Shown here piece after piece: positions 6,232 through 13,476 of a stretch of 16,019 nucleotides of DNA. How positions within the stretch are numbered: the stretch's first letter is position 1; the number at the start of each line of letters is the position of its first letter. The DNA lies in contig JAEDCX010000059.1 of the NCBI GenBank assembly GCA_016293925.1, positions 1 to 16,019 of the forward strand, in the 5' to 3' direction. Position numbers and translations under genes: made by a program. The notes below the pieces were generated by a model. It did not search any database. It was given only the letters and a program-made list of their open reading frames with translations, and was not told the DNA's origin. The DNA is from Lachnospiraceae bacterium. Its GTDB lineage: Bacteria > Bacillota > Clostridia > Lachnospirales > Lachnospiraceae.

Positions 6232-6444
6232 TTATCTCCTTTCCAACCCATACAGTTCTTCAACAGTGCAATCAAGCGCATTCGCTATCTTGATCAAATT
6301 GTATCCACTCGGAATGTTCCTTCCTCTCAACCAATAGCCTGCGCATGACATTGATACTTCGCAACGATCTGCAAATTCCTGCTGTTTCATGTTCTTTTCC
6401 TTTAATTTTTTTCTTATTGCTTCTGCCATGGTCATTTCATTCAT
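6232..6444 (-). CDS. Small XRE/Cro-type DNA-binding protein
   Basis: 70 residues from ATG at 6444. An HTH_3 fold is visible: AIRKKLKEKNMKQQEFADRCEVSMSCAGYWLRGRNIPSGYNLIKIANALDC spans nearly the whole protein in two adjoining helical halves, with the recognition helix around residues 31-41 and VEELYGLE at the end. It has no oligomerisation or peptidase domain, so it resembles Cro rather than a CI repressor. A longer in-frame start at 6480 lacks a ribosome binding site and would overlap the DUF1492 gene by 44 nt. The 6444 start has AAAGGA 9 nt upstream and overlaps by 8 nt. Its place beside the DUF1492 regulator suggests a role in tuning the early/late switch; its operator is unknown. Confidence 0.88.
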   Translation of the reverse strand: MNEMTMAEAIRKKLKEKNMKQQEFADRCEVSMSCAGYWLRGRNIPSGYNLIKIANALDCTVEELYGLERR

Positions 6445-6901
6445 TGTCGTTCTTCCTTTCATCCAATATGTCCTGGACATGCTTTAATGCCCTTCCATGT
6501 ACGCTTGTCGCCCATGGATATGATTTCTTGTACATCTCCGCTACTTCTTCAAGCGATAGATAGCGGACAGTTCTCGGATTTTCGTCCGGGATAATAATTC
6601 CGATATAGACCTTATGCAGTACGTCATATTCTATCGGTTTGAGTTTCTCTATTGTGCTGATAACCTCTTTCTTCTTCCTGATCAGAGAATCGATGTACTG
6701 ATCAATCTCCCGGCTTAATTCGTAATACCTCTCTGTTGCATCTGCCATTTTCTGTTGGCTTACAGAAGATTGAACCCGTTCTCCACCAATCTGTGATGTT
6801 GTGTTCGTTGCGATTGCAAACCACTGCTCTTTCTCAATGATCTTGTTCTGGATGATCTTGTCAATCTTCTCAATCTGTTGAAGGTATTGTTTTGCTCTCA
6901 T
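6437..6901 (-). CDS. DUF1492/RinA-like sigma-type phage transcription regulator
   Basis: 154 residues. N-terminal MRAKQYLQQIEKIDKIIQNK, the middle SQIGGERVQSS segment (about residues 36-47) and the long helix YYELSREIDQYIDSLIRKKKEVISTIEKL are typical of DUF1492. The C-terminal part (about 89-149) resembles sigma region 4: a Y-rich helix, YLSLEEVAEMYKKSYPWATSVHGRALKHVQ, with a helix-turn-helix. Relatives such as RinA and ArpU-type proteins activate late or packaging genes in Gram-positive phages. The gene lies in the operon that ends just before the terS promoter, so the AT-rich repeats at 4961-5025 are its likely targets; this is inferred. GGGGGG lies 6 nt before the start. The segment GIIIPDENPRTVR (about 105-117) looks like an insert before the HTH. 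Confidence 0.88.
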   Translation of the reverse strand: MRAKQYLQQIEKIDKIIQNKIIEKEQWFAIATNTTSQIGGERVQSSVSQQKMADATERYYELSREIDQYIDSLIRKKKEVISTIEKLKPIEYDVLHKVYIGIIIPDENPRTVRYLSLEEVAEMYKKSYPWATSVHGRALKHVQDILDERKNDNE

Positions 6902-6918
6902 TTGTATCCCCCCTTTTT

Positions 6919-7470
6919 TTACTTCATTTCCGCAGGCATCATTCTCATGAGTAATTTTTCGTATAATTCCTTGTATATGTCTCTTTCTGCAATGGTCCGA
7001 TCAAGGGAATTTTTCAATTCCTCATCTACCGCAGGAACCTCAACAACCTTTTCCACCACTTTTTCAATTACTTCCGCCGGAGTTTCTTTTTCCGGAATGG
7101 AGCATCCGAGTGCTTCCAATACCTTTCTTTTCAGATCATCGATTTCATCTTTTTTCATCGATCTGATAAATGTGGTGAATCTGTCGTTGAATACATATTG
7201 CAGCATTCCGGGATGCGTGTACTTTATTCCGTTGCAATTTACCTCGCACGGGAAATATTCATTATCGCTTAACATGAGGACCGTTGATATGTCCTTGTGT
7301 ACGGACAGGATAACGAACTCTCTCTCCTCTCCGCTCTTCATAACTGCCCTGAAAATATCACCTTCATATAATTCCATGTTCTTTTCCTCGCTTTTTATAT
7401 AGTTTTTGATGGCCATGTACGCTGTTTCATCGTAATATCCTGATCCGTTCCTATTGATGCCATTCGTCAT
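6919..7470 (-). CDS. Hypothetical phage protein with C-terminal coiled coil
   Basis: 183 residues. Three parts are visible: a short N-terminus NRNGSGYYDETAYMAIKNYIK; a beta-rich domain from about residue 33 to 92, with MELYEGDIFRAVMKSG and FVILSVHKDISTVLMLSD strands and a conserved-looking CEVNCNGIKYTHPGMLQYV; and a helical tail with IEKVVEKVVEVP and DEELKNSLDRTIAERDIYKELYEKLLMRM (about 134-177), which reads as a coiled coil. The GDIF strand start recalls PemK-like beta barrels, but no catalytic pattern is present, so no toxin call is made. GAGAGG lies 9 nt upstream, and the ATG overlaps the stop of the previous small frame as TAATG. Function unknown. Confidence 0.82.
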   Translation of the reverse strand: MTNGINRNGSGYYDETAYMAIKNYIKSEEKNMELYEGDIFRAVMKSGEEREFVILSVHKDISTVLMLSDNEYFPCEVNCNGIKYTHPGMLQYVFNDRFTTFIRSMKKDEIDDLKRKVLEALGCSIPEKETPAEVIEKVVEKVVEVPAVDEELKNSLDRTIAERDIYKELYEKLLMRMMPAEMK

Positions 7471-7696
7471 TACTGATTACCTCTCAACTGCTCCTGTAGG
7501 ACCTTCGCTCTCTCCATAAGTTCATCACTCACCTTTTTCGGAGAATTGGCAAGGATTTCATTTTCTAATTCATCGAAATCATATGTATTCTGCCGAAAGT
7601 CGTTGAATCCAGGCTTCTTATTCATCCATGATGGAACAACCTCTTTTCTTCCTGACTGAACGCCGCAAGCGGTGACTTATTCTTCCTTCTGTCCAT
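7470..7696 (-). pseudogene. Split small gene: two coupled frames, resembling a replisome-organizer C-terminal tail
   Basis: Read directly, in two pieces. Frame one (7622-7696) begins at the ATG immediately after the preceding gene's TAG and gives 24 residues: MDRRKNKSPLAAFSQEEKRLFHHG. Frame two (7470-7625) gives 51 residues, starting MNKKPGFNDFRQNTYDFDELE and ending LQEQLRGNQ; it overlaps frame one as ATGA and the next gene as TAATG. Upstream of its ATG, frame two stays open and reads KEVVPSW. Adding one A in the A-run near 7641-7646 would join the frames into one 75-residue protein. The pattern FNDFxQNTYDFDELE resembles the C-terminal tail of phage replisome-organizer and RepA-like initiator proteins (family recollection, not a search). 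Alternatives: two genuine tiny coupled genes, a -1 frameshift product, or a sequencing error. Confidence 0.55.
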
Positions 7697-8752
7697 CTAT
7701 CTTCTCACTCCCTTCTGCAGTTCCTTCAGAAACTCGATCAGATATGTCTCTGAATCCGTGCTGTGCACATACTGCTTGTCGAACGTTCCCTTGTAACCCT
7801 TGGCGTTTTTCTCAAGCAGATGGTAGTATGCCTGATCCTCTCTGTCATTCCTCCAGCTGGCCCGCCTTTGCGGATATTCGGCAACAACGAGTCTGCTTCC
7901 GTCTGCAAAGTCGTACTTGTAGTAATTCACGTCGATGTTCTCATCGCGATACCACATTCCCCAGTTCCTGTAATCCGCAAGCCACTGTTTCCTCTGCTCC
8001 TGGTTCTTCAGGACCGGGAGCTCCGGCTGTGGTTTTTCCGGTGCCCGCCCTATGGATTGCGACGTCGCAACCGTTTCATCCGCCTCTTCGCTCTCGAATT
8101 CCTCCAGTTCGCATAGCATGTTCGCAAGGGCTCCGACAATCAGTCTCCTCTCTTCCACGTATCCTTCCGGAAGAGGATCCACGGCATCCACCTTAATGCA
8201 TTCCTCCAGGTCTCTCTTCTTTGCTTCCAGAACCCTTCTCAGGGCGCCTATGTCCGCCGGTTCGCTATCGACACGTTTCGCCGGCAGTTCCCTGAAGCTC
8301 CCATCGACGATCCCGGAAGAAGTATCCGCATCCCGGGAACCTGCCACCGGATTATCCTCTCTCAGTCTCCGCTTAACCTCCCTTGCCTGCTTCACGGTCA
8401 TGTCGGGTCTGAATCCGGATTCCTGCTCCGGAGAAATACTCAGCATCTCGACGAGAAGTCCCTGTGAGAATTCCGCGTACTCACCGGATATCTCCATGCT
8501 CCTTCCGCCCCGGGAGAACCGCTTGTTGATTCCGATGAACCGGTTGGCCATCGAATAATCCATGTTCAGTTCTTCCCGCAGGTAGCTGTCATAGTCCCCA
8601 TAACACGGCTCCCATAACCGCTCGTCCATGACCCGCCTCAGCATGTAGCCAAGCTGCACCGCATCTCTCGCGGACCGTCTCATCGTCCGCCTGATCTCGT
8701 GTGTCAGATCCTCAAGATTCATGCTATCAATCGCTGTCGTTATGCACTCCAT
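7697..8752 (-). CDS. Hypothetical phage protein, two conserved-looking domains
   Basis: 351 residues. The N-terminal domain (about residues 12-130) is helical: THEIRRTMRRSARDAVQLGYMLRRVMDERLW, then YLREELNMDYSMANRFIGINKRFS, then FSQGLLVEMLSI and MTVKQAREVKRRLRE. It recalls DUF3102/ParB-like helix-turn-helix proteins of phages and plasmids, where a short helix pair recognises DNA. A low-complexity linker (about 135-250) carries a charged helical piece at 165-222. The C-terminal domain (about 252-349) is compact and aromatic: RKQWLADYRNWGMWYRDENIDVNYYKYDFADGSRLVVAEY in one run of strands, then YYHLLEKNAKGYK. GGAGG sits 7 nt before the chosen ATG; the start overlaps the preceding gene by 13 nt. 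A DNA-binding accessory role is plausible but not shown. Confidence 0.85.
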   Translation of the reverse strand: MECITTAIDSMNLEDLTHEIRRTMRRSARDAVQLGYMLRRVMDERLWEPCYGDYDSYLREELNMDYSMANRFIGINKRFSRGGRSMEISGEYAEFSQGLLVEMLSISPEQESGFRPDMTVKQAREVKRRLREDNPVAGSRDADTSSGIVDGSFRELPAKRVDSEPADIGALRRVLEAKKRDLEECIKVDAVDPLPEGYVEERRLIVGALANMLCELEEFESEEADETVATSQSIGRAPEKPQPELPVLKNQEQRKQWLADYRNWGMWYRDENIDVNYYKYDFADGSRLVVAEYPQRRASWRNDREDQAYYHLLEKNAKGYKGTFDKQYVHSTDSETYLIEFLKELQKGVRR

Positions 8753-9021
8753 TCGCCATCCTCCTCTATCAGCATTCCGTCCTCGTCGAACTTCGCGTAT
8801 ATGCTGTACTGCGATAGTATTCCGTGCGTAAGAATCGCTGAGAAACTATCATCCTTGCTTACGTCGTCCCAAAAACTATTAAGCATATCACACAGCCTCA
8901 CCTGCTGTTCGATGCACCTGCTGGCAAGCTCCAGTGCCTCGATATAGTCCGGAATCTGCTCCTTGAAATCACAGTTCTCAATTCTGTCGTCTATTAGTTC
9001 CTTCGCCTCGCGTAAAAACAT
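8740..9021 (-). CDS. Small hypothetical protein, 93 residues
   Basis: It starts MFLREAKELIDDRIENCDFKEQ and is helical to about residue 50 (YIEALELASRCIEQQVRLCDMLNSFW), followed by an acidic C-terminus with YAKFDEDGMLIEEDGEWSA. AGGAGG is well spaced before the ATG. It lies 11 nt after the SNF2 gene and overlaps the next gene by 13 nt, so it belongs to the same operon. Family not recognised. Confidence 0.8.
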   Translation of the reverse strand: MFLREAKELIDDRIENCDFKEQIPDYIEALELASRCIEQQVRLCDMLNSFWDDVSKDDSFSAILTHGILSQYSIYAKFDEDGMLIEEDGEWSA

Positions 9022-9032
9022 GACCTTCCCTC

Positions 9033-10418
9033 CTACCTGTATTTCTCAATTCTTGCCTTCAGGGCTTCCAGCAACGCTTCCTGGCAGTCGCCCTTCCTCC
9101 CCAGCGCATTCATGACATCCTCATCCACGGAACCGGATACCACAAGATGATGGATGAATACCTTCTCCTTCTGGCCCTGTCTGTGCAGTCTCGCGTTCGC
9201 CTGCTGGTATAACTCAAGTGACCAGTTCAGACCGAACCACACGACGTTATGCCCGCCGTCCTGCAGGTTCAGTCCATATGCCGCGCTTGCCGGGTGCGCC
9301 AGAAGGATATCCACCTTCCCTGCATTCCAGTCGGCAATGTCAGAACTCGTCAGAAGCTCTCCCACCCGCAGTTTCGTCCGGGATAATGCCTCCTTCAGTC
9401 GTTCAAGATCGTGCTGGAAGTTGTAGAATACAAGCGCATGTTCGCCGTTCAGTTCCTCGATCAGCTCCATGAAGGCCTCAATCTTGTTGTTATGTATCTC
9501 CTGAACCATCTTCCGATCAGGCTGCTCCGGATCCGGCACATAGACAGCCCCGTTCCCGATCTGCAGAAGCTTGTTGCTCAAGACCGCAGCGCTTCCTGCG
9601 TCCAGAACGCTGTCACCGAACTCAAGGATCCTCTGCTTCTCCATCTCGTCGTATGCCTTCTGCGCCCTGGCATCCAGTTTCACGTATCTTGTGTTATCGA
9701 TCCGGTCCGGAAGTTCCAGATAGTCCTGTGCAGACAGGCTGATACAGATATCCTGAATCTGTCTCTGGATGATCTCCTCCGCTCCCGGAAGGGGCTCATA
9801 ACTGAAGATCGTCGTTGCGTTCCGGGACGCAGCACAGAAGTATGTATTCCGGTATTCCGTGATGGTTCTTCCAAGCCTCTGTCCCTCGTCCAGAAGATAC
9901 ATCTGCGCCCACAGGTCCATGTACCCGTTGCTGGACGGTGTTCCCGTCAGCTCGTAGATCCGCCTGATGTGGCTGCGGATACTCTTCAGTGCCTTGAACC
10001 GCTTCGCCTGATGGCTCTTGAAGCTGCTGCTCTCATCAATCACAACCGTGTCGAACGGCCAGTCGTTCCGGAAGTAGTCCACAAGCCAGGGAACGTTCTC
10101 CCTGTTGATCACATACACATCTCCGGGAGTCGCAAGGGCCCTGATTCTCTTCTGCGGGCTCCCGAGTACCGGTATGACACGCAGAAGGTGAAGGTGGTCC
10201 CATTTCGCCTGTTCCCGTGTCCAGGTATCCTCCGCAACCTTCTTCGGGGCGATCACAAGACACCTGTTCGTTAAGAACCTGTTGTACTTCAGGTCATTGA
10301 TCACCGTCATTGTGGTCACGGTCTTGCCGAGTCCCATCCCCAGGAACAGTGCAAGTGCAGGCTCCTGAATCATGCGGTGGATGCAGTATCTCTGATAGTT
10401 GTGTGGTATGAATCTCAT
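9033..10418 (-). CDS. SNF2-type DEAD/DEAH-box helicase
   Basis: 461 residues, a compact phage SNF2-like translocase. Motif I GMGLGKT (27-33), motif Ia APKK (57-60), motif II DESS (128-131, in place of DEAH), motif III LTGTP (157-161), motif V around 375-386 (ASAAYGLNLQ) and motif VI QANARLHRQGQ (406-416) with R410 and R413. It should use ATP to move along duplex DNA and remodel protein-DNA complexes rather than strictly unwind. It overlaps the VRR-NUC gene by 4 nt (ATGA). The VRR-NUC plus SNF2 pair is a common arrangement in Firmicutes phage replication modules and suggests a joint role in processing replication or recombination intermediates; the exact role is unproven. No accessory domain is fused to it. 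Confidence 0.95.
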   Translation of the reverse strand: MRFIPHNYQRYCIHRMIQEPALALFLGMGLGKTVTTMTVINDLKYNRFLTNRCLVIAPKKVAEDTWTREQAKWDHLHLLRVIPVLGSPQKRIRALATPGDVYVINRENVPWLVDYFRNDWPFDTVVIDESSSFKSHQAKRFKALKSIRSHIRRIYELTGTPSSNGYMDLWAQMYLLDEGQRLGRTITEYRNTYFCAASRNATTIFSYEPLPGAEEIIQRQIQDICISLSAQDYLELPDRIDNTRYVKLDARAQKAYDEMEKQRILEFGDSVLDAGSAAVLSNKLLQIGNGAVYVPDPEQPDRKMVQEIHNNKIEAFMELIEELNGEHALVFYNFQHDLERLKEALSRTKLRVGELLTSSDIADWNAGKVDILLAHPASAAYGLNLQDGGHNVVWFGLNWSLELYQQANARLHRQGQKEKVFIHHLVVSGSVDEDVMNALGRKGDCQEALLEALKARIEKYR

Positions 10419-10747
10419 ATAAGCCCCGACGCCTCCAGTATCTCTCCCAGTAATCCGTCCGGGTCTGTCTGGCAGGACAGGAGAGCCAGGAACTCGTCAA
10501 CCTTATCTCTCGTGTCCGCCCATCCGGCTGTGCATCCCAGATTCTTCAGTTGCCGGATCCTGTACTCCTGCTCCTTCCGTGGCCGCTCTCCCGGTCTCTT
10601 AAGTTCCAGGAACCCGACCTGTCCTCCCGGAAGGACAACGATCCTGTCCGGCACACCTGTGCACCCGGGTGACACGAACTTGAGCGCCACGCCTCCCTGT
10701 CTCCCTGCCTGTTCGGTCAGGTACTTCTCAATCTCTGTCTCTCTCAT
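10415..10747 (-). CDS. VRR-NUC domain nuclease
   Basis: 110 residues, the usual length of stand-alone phage VRR-NUC proteins. PD-(D/E)XK catalytic pattern: E4/E7 in the first helix, GVPDRIVV with D34, LELK with E48 and K50, then KEQEYRIRQLKNLG with Q60 and R63. Relatives cut branched or flapped DNA (the domain is shared with FAN1) and in phages probably trim replication or recombination intermediates. AGGAGG precedes the ATG by a suitable distance, right after a GC hairpin (10766-10780). The stop overlaps the SNF2 start as ATGA, so the two proteins should be made together. Confidence 0.94.
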   Translation of the reverse strand: MRETEIEKYLTEQAGRQGGVALKFVSPGCTGVPDRIVVLPGGQVGFLELKRPGERPRKEQEYRIRQLKNLGCTAGWADTRDKVDEFLALLSCQTDPDGLLGEILEASGLI

Positions 10748-10765
10748 ATCCTGCCTCCTGATTCT

Positions 10766-10780
10766 GCACCCGGCGGGTGC
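10766..10780 (-). other. GC hairpin before the VRR-NUC ribosome binding site
   Basis: GCACCC-GGC-GGGTGC on the plus strand, perfect 6-bp arms with a 3-nt loop. On the coding strand it ends 6 nt before AGGAGG. No T-run follows, so it is not a terminator; it could stabilise the transcript end or modulate translation. Confidence 0.5.
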
Positions 10781-11047
10781 TGTTACATTCCCTCGCGCGC
10801 GTATACTTTGTGCGAATCAAGGGAATCAAGGGTAATCAAGGGTATATATGTACCCTTATTTCCCTTGTTTATTTATCTCATAGGTAAAAAATGTAACAAT
10901 GTAACAATAGTCATTTTTGTCAGTGTTTATCGGGTTTTTTGGTGTTACATTCTCCTGTTACATTCTCAAAACTCTCTGAAAATGTAACAGCGGTGTTTTT
11001 GTTACATTCTCGACCGCTTTTTCGGATGTACAAGGACTATGTAACAG
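10781..11047. repeat. Iteron-like cluster of TGTTACATT / AATGTAACA
   Basis: Exact TGTTACATT at 10781, 10943, 10956 and 11000 (9 bp each, starts given). Exact inverse AATGTAACA starts at 10890, 10898 and 10981; a near copy, ATGTAACAG, is at 11039 inside the last codons of the VapE gene. Three plus-strand copies extend to TGTTACATTCTC. Seven exact 9-mers in under 230 bp is far beyond chance. Confidence 0.85.
10815..10842 (+). repeat. Three AATCAAGGG direct repeats
   Basis: Exact copies at 10815-10823, 10824-10832 and 10834-10842. The last runs into the inverted repeat AAGGGTA-TATATG-TACCCTT (10838-10857), and a reversed TCCCTTG follows at 10861-10867. Confidence 0.8.
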
Positions 11048-13460
11048 TTCTCTCGTATCCCCTCTGCATACCGTACTCACTTCCGAACCGCATCGGATTT
11101 TTCATCTTCTGCCACCCTTGCAGCCGGTCCAGGATGCCATTGATCTCCCTGGCGTCCGTTTTCTTCATGCGGCTGTGTCCCGTCTGCCTGAAGCATTCAT
11201 TCCATATCTCAACGGCGCATATGTGGTCCCTCTGCATGAGGTCTTCCTCCGGAATACTCCTCTGGTTGAACCAGTTATCAAGCCACGCCCTGCGTTCTGC
11301 CACAGTCTTCCTGTACCAGTCCTTTGGGATCTTCTGGTTAAGGAATTCCTCGATCAGACCCTCATTGTAATTGCTTTCTCTGTGCTCCTCCTGCGACTTC
11401 TTAGCAAGGTTCTCGGCCCCGTCCGACATCTTAAGTGACTCGCCCCTCCGGTACAGTTCCACGGCTTCCGCCCAGATCAGGGGAACCTCCGCTTCCAGAT
11501 CCCGGAACACGGACTTCGTGTGCGCATTCTTCCCAAGATCCACCGGCCAGAATCTTCTGCCGCCGGTATCGTCCTTCAGGAATTCTGACTCGTTCGTTGT
11601 CCCCACCAGAACACACCGCCTGGAATAGGTCCCTGTTCTGCGTCCGTATGCAGCCCTGTACGTGTCGTCGCACTTACTGATGAACTGCTTAACCGTATTC
11701 ATCTCCGACTTCGACATGCCCGCAAGCTCCCCGCATTCCACAATCCAGAACCCCTGCAGAAGCTCCGCGGCATCCTTGCCCTCGAATGTATAGAGGGAGT
11801 CCGTATACCACCGCATCCCGAGCGTCCGGAAAAAGGTACTCTTACCGATCCCCTGCGGTCCCGCAAGGATCAGCATCTGGTCGAACTTCGTCCCCGGGTG
11901 ATACAAACGCGCGATTGCGGCCACGAGGCATTTCCTGATCGCCTCACGGGTGTACGTGGAGTCTTCCGCTCCGAAATAGTCTGTCAGCAGCGTGTCCACT
12001 CTTGCGACGCCGTCCCACTGCAACGTGTCCAGGTAATCCTTCAGCAGATTCACCCGGTGGTTCAGTGCATATACGGAGAATCCGTCCATGATCTTGTCTT
12101 TCCCCGCGATTCCGTATGTCATCTCAAGGTAACCGCGGAGCCCCGCGTCGTCCTCGTCCTTCCAGATTCTGTGTGCGCCGCCAAACTCGAAGGACTCCCA
12201 TGGCATCCTGTCGCACACCATCGGACGCTCGGAGAAGTCATCGTGATAGATCTTCCCCTTAAGCTGAGGGTCATTCTCCATGATCAGCTGCACGTTCGTT
12301 ACCGTCGGTAACGGCATTCCTGTCTTCGGATTCGTTTTCAGGCGCGACATCCAGTTGAAGTCCTCCGCCGCAGTGTGAGGCTGCTCCCCGAAGCTCTGGA
12401 CCGCTGTCTCGTATCGTTCCTGCATGAGAAGCTTGGAGACCGGTTCCAGGGATGCGGCGAATTCACACATCGCCTTATAGGACGGAAGGTTATTCACGGG
12501 AGTATCCGGATCCGCGGACTCATCCTCCTCACCGAACCGGTGAAGTCTTACCATATCGAAGGCGTTGCACAACCTGTCACAGCACGGATCCGTGGCGTGG
12601 TGGCTGTACAGGAACTTCCCGTCTTCATACAGCACTGCTCCGCCAACCGTGGAGCCCTCTGTGTACGTGAACCGGCCGTCACCGCAGCTCTCATAGGAGC
12701 CCGGAATAAAAAGCTCCATGGCGGTCACGATGTCGTAGGTTCTGCAGAACGCGCCCACCACCCCCGGCTTCGAAAGCGGATCGCCCTGCTTCTTTGCGGA
12801 CCGGTCCCGGATCTTCGCGGCACCCGGAACCTCCGGCCATTCCTTGACGTCCTTCCAGTCCCGGTACAGCCCGAGGATCCCGTCCTTCGACAGGAACGGC
12901 TTATCTTCGTACACGAAGACGTATTCAGAGTCAGCAGAGCAGCTCGGCCAGTACATCAGACGGACACTCTGGAATGTCGTCGGGTCGAATATCTGCATCC
13001 CGATATAGGATGCCATCTTCCTGGCAATCGGCTCGTATTCATCCGCGCTGCACGGTACGTCCAGCGGGAATACGATCCGAAGCCTCGGTGCCGCCCCTTC
13101 ATGCTTCCTGGTGCTGTACACCGCGTATGCGCACCCGAGTGCCGACACGGCACTGAGCACCCTTGATGTACCGCCCGGTTCAATGGAGTCCGCATCCAGT
13201 GTGATGAGGTATCTCTCTCCGGCGGTGTCACTCTTCCGCCTGTGTCCGTTAAGGATGCCTCCCACAAACCCGCCTACGTCCTTAATGGCGTCCTGCTTCG
13301 GTTTCGGCATGGATTTATATTCCGCGAACGTCTCCGGCGTTCTTACGGGCTGTGACAGTTTCTGCAGGAATGCGGACCAGGATGTGTCCTGCACAATCCA
13401 CTGGGTTGATTTTCTGCTCGCCCCAGTAGCGATCTTAATCGGTTTGTCGTATATCATCAT
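11037..13460 (-). CDS. VapE/VirE-family primase-helicase
   Basis: 807 residues with two parts. The N-terminal part looks like an archaeo-eukaryotic primase: LDAD with D89 and D91, STRKH with H120 followed by PRLRIVFPLD, and D159 before RLMYWPS. The C-terminal part is the virulence-associated E AAA+ helicase: Walker A GPQGIGKS (534-541), Walker B-like FWIVECGEL (571-579), sensor TTN (621-623), and the arginine pair in GGRRFWPV (635-636). It probably primes and unwinds DNA for the family A polymerase next door. The first ATG has GGAGGC 7 nt upstream and lies 16 nt after the polymerase stop. The extreme 3' end contains one copy of the TGTTACATT-type repeat, so coding sequence and the candidate origin overlap. 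No separate DnaB-type helicase or loader is visible in the window. Confidence 0.95.
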   Translation of the reverse strand: MMIYDKPIKIATGASRKSTQWIVQDTSWSAFLQKLSQPVRTPETFAEYKSMPKPKQDAIKDVGGFVGGILNGHRRKSDTAGERYLITLDADSIEPGGTSRVLSAVSALGCAYAVYSTRKHEGAAPRLRIVFPLDVPCSADEYEPIARKMASYIGMQIFDPTTFQSVRLMYWPSCSADSEYVFVYEDKPFLSKDGILGLYRDWKDVKEWPEVPGAAKIRDRSAKKQGDPLSKPGVVGAFCRTYDIVTAMELFIPGSYESCGDGRFTYTEGSTVGGAVLYEDGKFLYSHHATDPCCDRLCNAFDMVRLHRFGEEDESADPDTPVNNLPSYKAMCEFAASLEPVSKLLMQERYETAVQSFGEQPHTAAEDFNWMSRLKTNPKTGMPLPTVTNVQLIMENDPQLKGKIYHDDFSERPMVCDRMPWESFEFGGAHRIWKDEDDAGLRGYLEMTYGIAGKDKIMDGFSVYALNHRVNLLKDYLDTLQWDGVARVDTLLTDYFGAEDSTYTREAIRKCLVAAIARLYHPGTKFDQMLILAGPQGIGKSTFFRTLGMRWYTDSLYTFEGKDAAELLQGFWIVECGELAGMSKSEMNTVKQFISKCDDTYRAAYGRRTGTYSRRCVLVGTTNESEFLKDDTGGRRFWPVDLGKNAHTKSVFRDLEAEVPLIWAEAVELYRRGESLKMSDGAENLAKKSQEEHRESNYNEGLIEEFLNQKIPKDWYRKTVAERRAWLDNWFNQRSIPEEDLMQRDHICAVEIWNECFRQTGHSRMKKTDAREINGILDRLQGWQKMKNPMRFGSEYGMQRGYERTVT

Positions 13461-13476
13461 TGCGTGTGCCTCCGTG

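Larger units (their letters stand above)
10748..11036. other. 289-bp non-coding gap with repeat cluster, candidate replication origin
   Basis: No gene on either strand is supported here. The gap has an AT-rich core (about 10840-10940) flanked by copies of TGTTACATT in both orientations, a triple AATCAAGGG repeat, a 7-bp palindrome, and a GC hairpin before the VRR-NUC ribosome binding site. It lies directly downstream of the primase-helicase gene inside the replication module, a common location for phage origins. The origin call is inferred from layout, not from recognised initiator boxes. Confidence 0.5.

Noticed and set aside
6232..6480. Longer XRE start at 6480
   Set aside because: No ribosome binding site and a 44-nt overlap with DUF1492. 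The ATG at 6444 has AAAGGA at good spacing and the HTH begins after it.
7622..7696. Programmed -1 frameshift in the split gene
   Set aside because: The A-run is short and does not form a proper X-XXY-YYZ heptamer in the zero frame, and no downstream stem is evident. Deletion or tiny coupled genes are simpler; left as an alternative only.
9411..10274. 287-codon plus-strand open frame opposite the SNF2 gene
   Set aside because: The minus strand carries every SNF2 motif. The plus frame is open because of the GC-rich codon use of the helicase gene. The same holds for the plus frames at 12375-13166, 13111-13836 and 13882-14442.
10791..10806. CGCGCGCGTATAC alternating run as a Z-DNA element
   Set aside because: Too short to mean anything without topology data.
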